DNA from: Paenibacillus typhae
GTDB lineage: Bacteria > Bacillota > Bacilli > Paenibacillales > Paenibacillaceae
NCBI RefSeq assembly: GCF_900099765.1
Contig: NZ_FNDX01000046.1
Location: forward strand, 1 to 48,576
Direction of reading: 5' to 3'
DNA length: 48,576 nucleotides
In this document: positions 8,692 to 16,909 of the stretch, one piece after another
Numbering within the stretch: position 1 is the first letter of the stretch
Layout of the letters: each line of letters starts with the position of its first letter
The notes under the pieces: model-generated
Database searches by the model: none
Told to the model about the DNA's origin: nothing
The model's input: the letters and a program-made list of their open reading frames with translations, nothing else
Translations under genes and position numbers: made by a program

Positions 8692-9615
8692 TTGGGAATC
8701 GTAATAATCGGCAGTCTGAATATGGATATGGTGGTGCGCACAAGCCGGGCTCCTGAGGCCGGAGAGACCTTGTTTGGACAAGCCTTTGCCTTATCTCCCG
8801 GGGGAAAAGGGGCGAATCAGGCGGCAGCCGCAGCCCGTCTGGGCGCAGAAGTGACGATGATCGGCAGAGTGGGCAAGGATGGATTCGGCCGTGAGCTGCT
8901 TGAGGTAATGCGGCAAGAGGGGGTCCATACTGATTATATTGGGCAGAGTGAGACACAGGCTACAGGTGTGGCTTCCATCGTGGTGGACGAGGAAGGAGAG
9001 AACCGGATTATCGTGGTGCCCGGGGCGAATCTCGAAATGGGCCGGGAGGATATCGCAGCGCTGGAACCGGTTATCCGCCAGGCGGAAATGGTGGTGATGC
9101 AGCTGGAAACAGACCTCTCCATGTGTGAACAGGCAGCGTCTATGGCTCATAGCCATGGCATTCCGGTAATTCTGAACCCGGCCCCGGCCCGCGTGCTTAC
9201 TGATGAATTGCTGCAGCATGTGGCTTATCTGACCCCCAATGAAACGGAGGCGGGCATCCTGGCGGGAATGGCCGTGAACAGCATCGCGGATGCCGAGCAG
9301 GCCGCACGGCTTCTGCTGCAAAAAGGTGTAGAGAATATTATCGTCACGCTCGGCTCCAAAGGGGCACTGATTGTGAATCATGCCGGAAGCCGGCACATTC
9401 CGGGGTTTCCTGTGCAAGCTGTCGACACGGTAGCTGCGGGGGATTCTTTTAACGGGGCGCTGGCCTATCAGCTGACCTCCGGAAAGACGCTTACCGAGGC
9501 CGTCCGTTTCGCCAATGCGGTCGGGGCTCTGGCGGTAGGCAAGCAGGGGGCAATTCCATCCCTGCCGCAGCTGGCGGAGGTTGAACAGTTCCTCAAGGAG
9601 TCGGCTAGACCCTAA
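8692..9615 (+). CDS. rbsK: ribokinase
   Basis: A PfkB-family sugar kinase that phosphorylates ribose at O5 to feed the pentose phosphate and nucleotide pathways. The N-terminal IIGSLNMDMVV and SPGGKGANQAAAAARLG, and the C-terminal PfkB signature DTVAAGDSFNGAL (catalytic Asp in AAGD), are all present. Two starts are possible: ATG at 8680, which has almost no spacer after AAGG, or TTG at 8692, six bases after GGATGGTG. The second fits the family N-terminus and is used here. No ribose transporter is adjacent. aroD follows after 37 bp and may be cotranscribed. Confidence 0.92.
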   Translation: MGIVIIGSLNMDMVVRTSRAPEAGETLFGQAFALSPGGKGANQAAAAARLGAEVTMIGRVGKDGFGRELLEVMRQEGVHTDYIGQSETQATGVASIVVDEEGENRIIVVPGANLEMGREDIAALEPVIRQAEMVVMQLETDLSMCEQAASMAHSHGIPVILNPAPARVLTDELLQHVAYLTPNETEAGILAGMAVNSIADAEQAARLLLQKGVENIIVTLGSKGALIVNHAGSRHIPGFPVQAVDTVAAGDSFNGALAYQLTSGKTLTEAVRFANAVGALAVGKQGAIPSLPQLAEVEQFLKESARP

Positions 9616-9652
9616 GGTTAATAAGCATATTCAGATACATAAGGAGCTGAGC

Positions 9653-10420
9653 ATGGTGAGCGGCACTGTAACGGTTAAAGAGGTAACGCTAGGCGAGGGA
9701 ATGCCTAAAATCTGTGTACCGCTGGTTAGCGGGACCCTGGCTGAGCTGGAAAAAGAGGCCGGGGCGCTGAGGGCTCTCGCGCCGGATGTAGTGGAGTGGC
9801 GGAGCGATTTCTTTGCTGAAGTGGAAGATATCACGGCGGTTATAGCAGCACTGGAGCGGATTCAGGCCATTCTGCCGGACCTTCCGCTGATCTTCACCTT
9901 CCGCAGCGCCAGAGAGGGCGGAGAGAAGGAGATTTCCACGGACTATTATATTCAGCTGAATAAGGCTGCCGCCCAGAGCGGCCTGGTCGATATTATTGAT
10001 GTGGAGCTGTTCAACGAGGAGAATACCGTTCGTGATTTGATTGCGGCTGCGCACGCTAGCGGAGTATTCGTAATCCTGTCCAATCATGATTTTCAGGGAA
10101 CGCCGTCCGAAGAGGAGATTGTATCCCGGCTGTGCAGGGCGCAGGAGCTGGGCGGCGATCTGCCGAAGATTGCCGTTATGCCGGGGAGTCCGGGGGATGT
10201 GCTGACGCTGCTGGCGGCAACCAATAGGATGCAGGAGCAATATGCGGACCGTCCGATTATTACAATGTCCATGGCCGGGGAAGGGGTAATAAGCCGCCTG
10301 GCCGGGGAAATCTTCGGCTCGGCGCTGACCTTTGGTGCAGCGCACAAGCCCTCCGCTCCGGGCCAGGTGGCGGTAACCGAGCTGCGCAGTGTGCTGGAGC
10401 TGCTGCACCGCAGTCTATGA
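9653..10420 (+). CDS. aroD: type I 3-dehydroquinate dehydratase
   Basis: The third step of the shikimate pathway: Schiff-base dehydration of 3-dehydroquinate. A 255-residue class I enzyme with the conserved EWRSDFF, the catalytic histidine in SNHDF, the Schiff-base lysine in LPKIAVMP, and the C-terminal segment SALTFGAAHKPSAPGQ. An in-frame ATG at 9581 would overlap rbsK by 35 bases and lacks a good ribosome site; AAGGAGCTGAGC before 9653 marks the true start. It ends just before a terminator shared with the converging gene. Confidence 0.93.
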   Translation: MVSGTVTVKEVTLGEGMPKICVPLVSGTLAELEKEAGALRALAPDVVEWRSDFFAEVEDITAVIAALERIQAILPDLPLIFTFRSAREGGEKEISTDYYIQLNKAAAQSGLVDIIDVELFNEENTVRDLIAAAHASGVFVILSNHDFQGTPSEEEIVSRLCRAQELGGDLPKIAVMPGSPGDVLTLLAATNRMQEQYADRPIITMSMAGEGVISRLAGEIFGSALTFGAAHKPSAPGQVAVTELRSVLELLHRSL

Positions 10421-10451
10421 TCCGCGGGCATTGAAGAAATCAGCTGATTAT

Positions 10452-10480
10452 AGACAGCTCCGTCAGTTGGAGCTGTCTTT
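10452..10480 (+). terminator. terminator between aroD and the converging gene
   Basis: A perfect 10-bp stem AGACAGCTCC/GGAGCTGTCT with a 7-nt loop, then TTT. The stop codon of the minus-strand gene lies in the loop (10463-10465), so the hairpin overlaps that gene's last codons. Confidence 0.75.
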
Positions 10481-10872
10481 ATGCTGATCCTGCACCGTTA
10501 TTCCCCGTGAATGAAAGACGTCTTTAGCCACAAAGGTTGCATTCAGCACACGCGGAAATCCGGAATAGGGCGCGCAGAGCAGGATGGCTTCCACGATTTG
10601 CTCGGGAGTGAGTCCTACATTAAGCGCGGCATTGATGTGAACGTTAAGCTGTGGCTCGCAGCCGCCCAGAGCGGTGAGCGAGGAGATCGTGATAAGCTGG
10701 CGCTGCCGCAAATCCAGCCCTTCGCGGGTGTAAATATCGCCAAAGGCAAACTCGATAATGAATTGCCCCAGATCGGGAGAGATGTCTTCAGCGATTCAAT
10801 GACTTTGGCTCCCCCGGTGCCATCCACCTCCATCAGCTTCTCCCATCCGCGTTCGTATCGTTCGACAGTCAT
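10463..10872 (-). pseudogene. carboxymuconolactone decarboxylase family protein, frameshifted
   Basis: The first 28-29 codons (from ATG 10872, good GGAGG site) and the codons from about 10786 down to 10463 together spell one protein of about 136 residues of the CMD/AhpD-like family. They are in different frames. At 10787-10788 the expected Lys codon has only two bases (CTG AA- GAC ATC), a one-base deletion. After it the intended frame reads DISPDLGQFIIEFAFGDIYT, then LRQRQLITISSLTALGGCEPQL. It is either a young pseudogene or an assembly error. The family includes decarboxylases and thiol peroxidase-like proteins; the Cys in GGCEPQL may be redox active. Confidence 0.8.
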
Positions 10873-10923
10873 AAGTTAGCCCTCCATTTGAGTGAATTAT
10901 TGTTTCTGATCCAAGCGTACAGT

Positions 10924-10939
10924 TTAGAGCGCGCTCTAA
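10924..10939. promoter_or_regulatory. palindromic operator between the CMD gene and the MerR gene
   Basis: TTAGAGCGCGCTCTAA is a perfect 16-bp palindrome in the divergent promoter region. Reading towards the CMD gene, TTGCAT and TACGCT flank it with a 19-bp spacer, the long spacer expected of promoters remodelled by MerR-family activators. Related MerR-type (AdhR/NmlR-like) operators have similar TTAGAG/CTCTAA arms. Confidence 0.65.
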
Positions 10940-10973
10940 TGCAACTGTTTATTTGTTGTGGTAAAATGCAGCC

Positions 10974-11384
10974 ATGGACAAGCTGCTTACGATTCAGGAA
11001 ATGTCCCGCTTAACGGGACTCTCCGCACATACTTTGCGTTATTACGAGAAAGAAGGAATGCTGGAGGGCGTGGCGCGGAGTGAACAGGGATACCGTGTTT
11101 ATTCAGAGGCAGATGTATCATGGGTACAATTTCTGGTGATCCTGCGGGAGCTGGATATTCCGATCCGCGAGATGAAGCGATATTCCAGTCTGCGCAGCCA
11201 AGGACCTTCTACTGTGCATGAGCGCAGGCTTATGCTGGAAGCCCACCAGCTCAGGGTTGAGCAGCAGATGCTTAAGCTCGGCGAGAATCTGGAGAAGATT
11301 GCTGGCAAAATTCAGTACTACAAGGAGATGGAGGAAGACATCGAAATCGGCTTACGCCGGAAAAGGAGGCAGAAATGCCCATGA
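10974..11384 (+). CDS. MerR family transcriptional regulator
   Basis: 136 residues: an N-terminal MerR winged helix (TIQEMSRLTGLSAHTLRYYEKEGML, then SEQGYRVYSEADV) followed by a dimerising helix that contains no metal-site cysteines; the only Cys is near the C-terminus (QKCP). This resembles the AdhR/NmlR aldehyde- or stress-sensing branch, and in Bacillus such a regulator controls a CMD-family gene, matching the divergent neighbour here. No Shine-Dalgarno precedes the ATG, while an extended -10 (TGGTAAAAT, ending 10967) would start transcription at or next to the ATG, so the mRNA may be leaderless. It overlaps the next gene by 10 bases. Confidence 0.88.
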   Translation: MDKLLTIQEMSRLTGLSAHTLRYYEKEGMLEGVARSEQGYRVYSEADVSWVQFLVILRELDIPIREMKRYSSLRSQGPSTVHERRLMLEAHQLRVEQQMLKLGENLEKIAGKIQYYKEMEEDIEIGLRRKRRQKCP

Positions 11385-12085
11385 CGGAATCCATTCTGGT
11401 TGTTGAGGATGAGGAGAAAATCGCCCGCCTGCTGCAGATTGAGCTGGAATGCGAGGGGTATCAGGTATCCATCGCCGGCAGCGGCCCCGGCGGGCTTGAA
11501 ATGTACCAGGAGCAGCAGCCCGGGCTCTTGCTTCTGGATGTGATGCTGCCCGGCTTCAGCGGAATTGAGCTGCTGCGGCGCATCCGGGCCAGTGATGCCC
11601 ATACTCCAGTTCTGCTGCTGACCGCCAAAAGCTCGGTTGAAGATAAGGTCTCCGGGCTTGACCTGGGCGCAAACGATTATATTACAAAGCCTTTCCAGAT
11701 CGAGGAGGTGCTGGCACGTGTACGGGCTGCACTTAGACTGGCGGCAAGCCGCAGGACAGCGGAAACAGACAGGGAGCCGGACTCCTGGCTGCGGGCAGAG
11801 GATCTGGAGCTGAACGAGGCCACCCGTGAGGTGATCCGCGCAGGCCGGAGCATTGAGCTGACTCCGCGGGAGTTCGACCTGCTCGTATACCTGCTGAAGA
11901 ACAAGCGCCAGGTACTGAACAGGGAGCAGATCATGTCCGCCGTCTGGGGCTATGATTATTACGGTGACACCAATGTGGTGGATGTCTATATCCGCTATGT
12001 CCGTAAAAAGATTGCCCTGGATAACGGGAGTGAGCTTATCCATACGGTACGGGGCATCGGTTATGTGCTGAAGGATAATCCATGA
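11375..12085 (+). CDS. OmpR-family response regulator
   Basis: 236 residues: a receiver domain (acidic pocket ED at 11-12, phosphoacceptor Asp55 in LLLLDVMLPG, Lys in YITKPF) and a winged-helix output domain (ELTPREFDLLVYLLKNKRQVLNREQI, then VDVYIRYVRKKI). AAGGAGGCAGAA precedes ATG 11375, inside the end of the merR gene, so the merR gene and this two-component system are probably cotranscribed. It overlaps the kinase gene by ATGA. The partner is the downstream kinase, and the likely targets are the PepSY genes that follow. Confidence 0.94.
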   Translation: MPMTESILVVEDEEKIARLLQIELECEGYQVSIAGSGPGGLEMYQEQQPGLLLLDVMLPGFSGIELLRRIRASDAHTPVLLLTAKSSVEDKVSGLDLGANDYITKPFQIEEVLARVRAALRLAASRRTAETDREPDSWLRAEDLELNEATREVIRAGRSIELTPREFDLLVYLLKNKRQVLNREQIMSAVWGYDYYGDTNVVDVYIRYVRKKIALDNGSELIHTVRGIGYVLKDNP

Positions 12086-13446
12086 AGCTGCGCAGCAAAA
12101 TCTACCTTTATTCCAACGTGCTGTTCGCCGTGCTTCTGATCATTATGAATCTGTTTATCTATGCGGTGTTCAGCCGGCTGCTGACCGAGAATGAGCTGGA
12201 GCAGGCCGGGGCAGAGACAGCCAAAATCGCCGCCGATATGCGCAGGGCCGCCGGGGAGGTGCCTCCGGCCGAGCTTCTCCGCGCTTATGTCCCGGTTGAG
12301 GGAATGCTCCGGCTGCTGGCCGAAGGCGGGGGCGGACCGGCGCCTGTAACCTCGGCCTCGGAACAGGAGCTTAGCCGGCTGAAGCCTGCGTACCATCAGG
12401 AGAGGCAGACCCGTATGCTCAGCTTGGACGGGCGTTCCTATGCCTTCGTATCCGTTCCGGTCATCTGGATCGACGGGACGGTAATGAATGTGCAGATGAC
12501 GAAAAGTCTGGAGAGCACGATGAGTACGCTAAGGGTGCTCAGGATTGTGCTTGCCGGAGCGACTGCATTTGCGCTGATTCCGCTGCTGCTCTCCAGCCGG
12601 CTGCTGTCCGGGCTGATTATGCGGCCGATTGTCCTGATGACCGCCACGATGCGGGAGATCAAGGACAGCGGGAAATTCCGGCGGCTGACGCTGCAGGATG
12701 ATGCCAAGGATGAACTGGTGGAGATGGGACATACCTTCAACGGGATGATTGCCCTTCTGGAGAGCAATTATCTCAAGCAGGAGAAGTTTGTGTCCGATGC
12801 CTCGCATGAGCTGCGCACACCGCTTACTGTCATCGAGAGCTATGCCAGTCTGTTGAAGCGCAGAGGACTCGCTCATCCGGAGCTGTTCAATGAATCGGTC
12901 GAGGCGATCCATTCCGAGGCAGTCCGGATGAAGGAGCTGACAGAGCAGCTGCTGCTGCTGGCAAAGCATCAGGAGCAGTGGGTACTCTCCATGAAGCTTA
13001 TGGATCTGGGGGAGCTGGCCCGGGCTTCGGCCAAAGCTTTTTACAAAGCGTATGGAAGGGATGTTCTTGTCCGCTCGCAGGGGACAGTCCAGGGATACAC
13101 TGATGAAGCCAAGCTGCGGCAGCTGCTGTTTATTTTTCTGGATAATGCCCGTAAATACAGTGATGAAGCTATCACCATCAGTCTTGAGGCTGCCGGCCGC
13201 GAGAGCATTATCGTCATTACCGACCGCGGGATCGGTATCTCTCCGGACGAGCTGCCCAGAATATTTGACCGCTTTTACCGGGTGGATACGGCAAGAAGCC
13301 GTCAGGGCGGCGGGGCAGGCCTCGGCCTGTCGCTCGCTGCCGAGATAGCCGGGGCAATCGGTGCGGAGCTGTCCATGGACAGTACACCCGGCCGGGGGAC
13401 CTCGGTCACCATCCGGATTGCCGCTGAGAGCAGGGGAAGAACATGA
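12082..13446 (+). CDS. membrane sensor histidine kinase
   Basis: 454 residues. A first membrane helix at about 10-30, an extracytoplasmic sensor of roughly 120 residues, a second helix near 150-175, HAMP (about 175-228), a HisKA domain with His242 in DASHELRTPL, and HATPase boxes (FLDNARKYS; ITDRGIGIS; GGAGLGLSL). It autophosphorylates and passes phosphate to the adjacent OmpR-type regulator. The extracytoplasmic segment has no recognised ligand domain. The gene overlaps its neighbours by 4 bases on both sides, so all three are translationally coupled. Confidence 0.94.
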   Translation: MKLRSKIYLYSNVLFAVLLIIMNLFIYAVFSRLLTENELEQAGAETAKIAADMRRAAGEVPPAELLRAYVPVEGMLRLLAEGGGGPAPVTSASEQELSRLKPAYHQERQTRMLSLDGRSYAFVSVPVIWIDGTVMNVQMTKSLESTMSTLRVLRIVLAGATAFALIPLLLSSRLLSGLIMRPIVLMTATMREIKDSGKFRRLTLQDDAKDELVEMGHTFNGMIALLESNYLKQEKFVSDASHELRTPLTVIESYASLLKRRGLAHPELFNESVEAIHSEAVRMKELTEQLLLLAKHQEQWVLSMKLMDLGELARASAKAFYKAYGRDVLVRSQGTVQGYTDEAKLRQLLFIFLDNARKYSDEAITISLEAAGRESIIVITDRGIGISPDELPRIFDRFYRVDTARSRQGGGAGLGLSLAAEIAGAIGAELSMDSTPGRGTSVTIRIAAESRGRT

Positions 13447-14078
13447 GCAGACCGAGAATACACCTGAACATTCCATACAAAACAATACTGATCGCCGCTG
13501 CCGTCCTCCTGCTGGCAATAGCCTGCCTATGGTTTTTCCGGAAAGAAACAGGCCCGCTGCTCAGCAGGGAGGCTGCAGAGCAGGCACTGCTGGAGGAGTA
13601 CCCTGGGACGATCCAGCAGCTAAGCGAGCGAGCCGGCAATTACGCAGCCAAGCTGCAGACAGCTCAGGGACTGTACGAGGTTAAGCTGGACGGTGCTACC
13701 GGCGAGATCATATCCATTGTGCTGCTGCAGGCGGTTCCTGCGCCTGGACCTACGCCGGAAGTCCAGCCAAGTCCCGATGCTTCAGGAGCTCCAGTGGTCT
13801 CAGCCTCACCGCCGGCAGGAGCAGCTTCGGCAACTCCTCCCGCGCCCTCAACATCCCCGCCGCAGCGGGTAGTGTCCGAGGCCGAGGCTGTAAAGCTGGC
13901 CTTGCAGGAGGTACCGGGGGAGGCAGATGACGTGGATACCGGAATCAATGAAGACGGGGCCTTTTACCTGGTGGAGATTTCAACGCCTGATGACCGCGAG
14001 GCGGTAGTACAGGTTGATGCGATATCGGGTAATATCCGTTCGGTTACCTGGGAAGAGCCGGATGATGATCATGAATGA
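13443..14078 (+). CDS. membrane-anchored protein with PepSY-like repeats
   Basis: 211 residues: an N-terminal membrane helix (about 12-32), a first PepSY-like unit (about 40-97: AEQALLEEYPG...YEVKLDGATGEIISI), a linker rich in Pro, Ala and Ser, and a second PepSY unit (about 142-205: SEAEAVKLALQEVPG...AVVQVDAISGNIRSV). PepSY domains are often inhibitory or sensory modules outside the membrane. Its ATG overlaps the kinase stop, so it is probably an accessory or feedback component of this two-component system. Confidence 0.85.
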   Translation: MSRPRIHLNIPYKTILIAAAVLLLAIACLWFFRKETGPLLSREAAEQALLEEYPGTIQQLSERAGNYAAKLQTAQGLYEVKLDGATGEIISIVLLQAVPAPGPTPEVQPSPDASGAPVVSASPPAGAASATPPAPSTSPPQRVVSEAEAVKLALQEVPGEADDVDTGINEDGAFYLVEISTPDDREAVVQVDAISGNIRSVTWEEPDDDHE

Positions 14079-14096
14079 GCAAGAAATGAAGTGTTT

Positions 14097-14151
14097 TCTC
14101 ATCGATTTCTAATCTTGCTGCCGCTGTCCTCTCATGTTGAAGCCTTATATT
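14097..14151 (+). promoter_or_regulatory. phased direct repeats, candidate response-regulator site
   Basis: TCTCATC at 14097, TCTAATC at 14108 and TCTCATG at 14130 are spaced by 11 and 22 bases, that is, one and two helical turns. A TATATT -10 candidate at 14146-14151 has no good -35. This is the usual layout of an OmpR-type activated promoter and would drive the second PepSY gene. Confidence 0.6.
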
Positions 14152-14194
14152 AAATACATGAGCAGGCCAGATTAAAACCAGGAGGGGGAAAAAG

Positions 14195-14785
14195 ATGAAG
14201 AAACAATTACTCAGCAGTGTAGCAGCAGCGGCGATCATTCTCGGGGGGACTTACGGCATCAATGAAATCCGGAGCGGAACAGCAGAAGCGGCATCAGCGG
14301 TCCAGCAGACTCAGAGCAAAACGCTGATCGGTGTGGCCAAAGCGGAAGAGATTGCCCTGAAGGCGGCACCGGGTCAGGTGGAGAGCATTGATCTGGAGAA
14401 GAAGCTAAGCGGTACTTATTACGACATCGATATTCAGCAGAAAAACCAGGAGATCGATGTAAGAGTCGATGCTTATACCGGTAAAGTTCTGAGTGTGCGC
14501 AAAGAAACCGACAACAATGACGATGATGATCACTATACGTCCTCATCCGCAGCATCAGGTGCGGCGCTGATCACTGCAGCCAAGGCGGCAGAGGCGGCAA
14601 CAGCCAAAGTCGCGGGAAAGGTAACGGATGTAGACCTTGACCGGGATGACGGAACGGCTGTCTATGAGGTGGAAATCAGAAACGGACGGACATCGACGGA
14701 AGTCGGCGTTGATGCCTATACAGGCAAGGTACTGTACACGGATGTAGATTCCGATGATGACGATAACGATGGTTATGATGATTAA
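14195..14785 (+). CDS. exported PepSY-domain protein
   Basis: 196 residues with an N-terminal signal peptide or anchor (1-33, ending in AEA) and two PepSY units (about 46-108 and 125-184; YDIDIQQKNQEIDVRVDAYTGK and YEVEIRNGRTSTEVGVDAYTGK). Acidic runs end each unit (DNNDDDDH; DSDDDDNDGYDD), so the protein could bind cations or wall components. AGGAGGGGGAAAAAG before the ATG is a very strong ribosome site. It follows a candidate OmpR-type operator and ends at a strong terminator, so it is probably an output of the two-component system upstream. Confidence 0.88.
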   Translation: MKKQLLSSVAAAAIILGGTYGINEIRSGTAEAASAVQQTQSKTLIGVAKAEEIALKAAPGQVESIDLEKKLSGTYYDIDIQQKNQEIDVRVDAYTGKVLSVRKETDNNDDDDHYTSSSAASGAALITAAKAAEAATAKVAGKVTDVDLDRDDGTAVYEVEIRNGRTSTEVGVDAYTGKVLYTDVDSDDDDNDGYDD

Positions 14786-14797
14786 AATCAGAAAGAG

Positions 14798-14825
14798 AGG
14801 CAGCCGGAAACCGGCTGCCTTTTTC
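14798..14825 (+). terminator. terminator after the PepSY genes
   Basis: Perfect 10-bp stem AGGCAGCCGG/CCGGCTGCCT with an AAA loop, then TTTTT. Confidence 0.92.
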
Positions 14826-14870
14826 ATGTGCTTTTTTATATAACTTGACTGCGTCCGCTCTACAGTAATC

Positions 14871-15635
14871 CTACTGCTTCGCTCCCGTATAGACATGCAC
14901 GGCATCCCGCAGAAAGGCGGCCATACCGGGACGGCGCTTGTCGTAATAAGCGGTGAAGCGCTCATCATCGACATACATTTGCGCCAATCCGGCATGGGCT
15001 TCCTTCGTATAGGTATCCCAGGAGAAGCCGAGCCACTGGCGGTGCAGGTCGGCAGCCTTTTGCGCCAGCTCACTTGCTGAATCGCCTTCCTCCATCGCCT
15101 GCTCAAGTGCGGCAAAGATGTCCTCCTCCAGCTGCCGGCAGGCGGCATACTGCTCCTCCGTCATATTTCTCAGCCTGGAGTTCGACTTCTCGACGGCCTC
15201 CTCACCGTATTTCCCGCGGATCTCCTGTCCGTATTGCTGCTCGTTATCCTCAATCAGCTTCTGCTTAAAGCCTGCAAATTTCTCTTCATTGCTCATGGTT
15301 ATTCTCCCTTCGGACTGGGCCAGTGTCTGCTCGACGTTTGCGATCAGCTCATCCAGCTGTTTCCGCCGCTGAAGCAGCTGCTCATGGTGTTCCCGCAAGG
15401 CCCGGGCGCCGTCAAAGGACGGGGAGGTCACGATGTCCCGGATTGCCTCCAGTGTAAGGCCAAGCTCGCGGTAAAAAAGAATCTGCTGCAGTAGATTGAC
15501 CTCCGCCTGGCCGTAAATGCGGTATCCCGAGGAATTGATTCTCGCCGGCTTGAGAAGACCAAATTCATCGTAATACCGCAATGTCCGCGGACTGATGCCC
15601 GCCAGCGCCCCCAGCTTCTGCACGGTATATTCCAT
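14871..15635 (-). CDS. TipA-like MerR regulator with TipAS effector domain
   Basis: 254 residues. The N-terminal MerR winged helix (TVQKLGALAGISPRTLRYYDEFGLL) is followed by a coiled coil (about 75-110) and a TipAS antibiotic-binding domain (about 130-250, ending in AFLRDAVHVYTG). TipA/Mta-type proteins bind peptide or other drugs and activate export or sequestration genes, often their own gene. A GTG nine bases further upstream falls inside the AGGAGGTG ribosome site, so ATG 15635 is the start. No drug pump is adjacent; autoregulation is likely from the promoter below. Confidence 0.9.
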   Translation of the reverse strand: MEYTVQKLGALAGISPRTLRYYDEFGLLKPARINSSGYRIYGQAEVNLLQQILFYRELGLTLEAIRDIVTSPSFDGARALREHHEQLLQRRKQLDELIANVEQTLAQSEGRITMSNEEKFAGFKQKLIEDNEQQYGQEIRGKYGEEAVEKSNSRLRNMTEEQYAACRQLEEDIFAALEQAMEEGDSASELAQKAADLHRQWLGFSWDTYTKEAHAGLAQMYVDDERFTAYYDKRRPGMAAFLRDAVHVYTGAKQ

Positions 15636-15706
15636 GTACGCCACCTCCTTGGTTCATTCACCGGATGATCGTGCCTTACGTCTGTAAGCTCCTGCTTACA
15701 AAAACA

Positions 15707-15737
15707 ACTCTACACCTTGACGTTACGGCAATGTCAA
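15707..15737 (-). promoter_or_regulatory. MerR-type promoter with 19-bp spacer
   Basis: On the minus strand TTGACA (15737-15732) and TAGAGT (15712-15707) are exactly 19 bp apart, and TTGAC...GTCAA forms a dyad inside the spacer. This overlong spacer is the hallmark of promoters that MerR-family activators untwist, and it points at the TipA-like gene. Confidence 0.8.
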
Positions 15738-15777
15738 ACGCTAATTTTAGCGTAACCGGAGAGCAAAGCAGTCATAC

Positions 15778-15833
15778 AAAAAGCGGCAATCTCCCACAGG
15801 AAGCCCTTATGGAAAATTGCCGCAGCCGCAGAT
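15778..15833 (-). terminator. terminator of the exonuclease gene
   Basis: GCGGCAAT (15783-15790) pairs with ATTGCCGC (15826-15833), with further inner pairing. On the minus strand it is followed by TTTTT. Confidence 0.8.
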
Positions 15834-15840
15834 AGCCTTA

Positions 15841-16593
15841 TTATTTTTTGCCGAGCTGGGCTGTAAAGTACGCCTGCAGCTCCGCGACCTTCCGCGGATC
15901 AGCCAAAGCGCCCTCGCCCTTGAAGTAATGCTCGGCTACCAGCTCCCAGGTAGGAACGATTTTTTGGGCGGTCATCGCTTTGATGGCGATTTTGACCGTT
16001 TTGCGTTCTCTGGCGTTGGAGAAGGTATCCACAAAATGCTGGGACCGTGAGAAGTCCAGCTCTTCAAATACCGCACGGAAAATTTCCGCCGTCATCCGCG
16101 CATCGTCGAGAGCCCGGTGGGCGGAGCCGGAAGGCTCAAGGCCGAGCAGCGCCATCGCACCTTCTACGCTGATATCGTTGGTAAGTCCGCGGGCGCGCAG
16201 CAGCCCTTTCAGCAGATCAAAATAAGTGGCCTCCATCCAGTAGGACTCGTCCATTTTGTGCATACGCACGTCCTGGATGATCCGCTTCATGTCCTCGCCG
16301 CCCCAGGTCAGCAGCAGCACACCGTCAGGACTCTGATCAAGCCAGCTCCGGAAAGCGGTGATGACTTTGGGGAACCGGGAGGCGACGTCGATGTCCTCCT
16401 GCGGGATGCCGGTTTTTTTCTTAATGAACGAATTGAGGGTAGAGAAATATATAGGCTTGATTAAGGCCGTGAACTCATCCTTAAACTGCAGGGAAGCGTC
16501 TAACCGGACGGCTCCAATCTCAATGACCTCCATAGGATGCTCGCTGGCAAATTTGCGGCCGTTGAATTCGATGTCCAGAATAATATAATCCAC
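15841..16593 (-). CDS. DEDDh 3'-5' exonuclease
   Basis: 250 residues of the DnaQ/RNase T-type fold. Exo I is DIEFN, Exo II lies around LLLTWGGEDMKRIIQDV, and Exo III is HRALDDARMTAEIF, giving the four acidic residues and the general-base His of the DEDDh class. It resembles the KapD-like single-domain exonucleases of Bacilli, and the substrate (RNA or DNA ends) is unknown. An ATG at 16614 is possible, but CGGAGG sits eight bases before the GTG at 16593, which is therefore chosen. It is transcribed alone. Confidence 0.85.
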   Translation of the reverse strand: MDYIILDIEFNGRKFASEHPMEVIEIGAVRLDASLQFKDEFTALIKPIYFSTLNSFIKKKTGIPQEDIDVASRFPKVITAFRSWLDQSPDGVLLLTWGGEDMKRIIQDVRMHKMDESYWMEATYFDLLKGLLRARGLTNDISVEGAMALLGLEPSGSAHRALDDARMTAEIFRAVFEELDFSRSQHFVDTFSNARERKTVKIAIKAMTAQKIVPTWELVAEHYFKGEGALADPRKVAELQAYFTAQLGKK

Positions 16594-16909
16594 AGGTGAT
16601 GCCTCCGTTTTCATTGACTGGCGCTTGTAAAGAAAAGAATGCGCCGACCTTTCTATTTTAGCAAAAAATGCAGATAAAAGGGAGAACCGCGTGGAACCCC
16701 CGCCGTGCAGGCAAAAAAAGGGGCTAGCGGTTTGCTCCTAGAGTCATGGAGGCAGGGGGAAGTACATCTTTGCAGGAGAATTTTGAGCAGCTGGAGCATT
16801 CTTTCGGTTTCTTAGGATTTCTGGGAATTAATGGTGTAAAATGGGTAATAATTTGGGATGCTCTGTTTATTAGAGCGGAACGTTATAGACGGAGGAGGGG
16901 GAATACTTC
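16594..16909. other. intergenic region between divergent genes
   Basis: About 316 bases without a gene. On the minus strand an extended -10, TGCTAAAAT, can serve the exonuclease gene. On the plus strand TAAAAT near 16840 and a strong GGAGGAGGGGG ribosome site just before 16910 serve the next gene. I see no repeat or RNA structure here. Confidence 0.5.
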
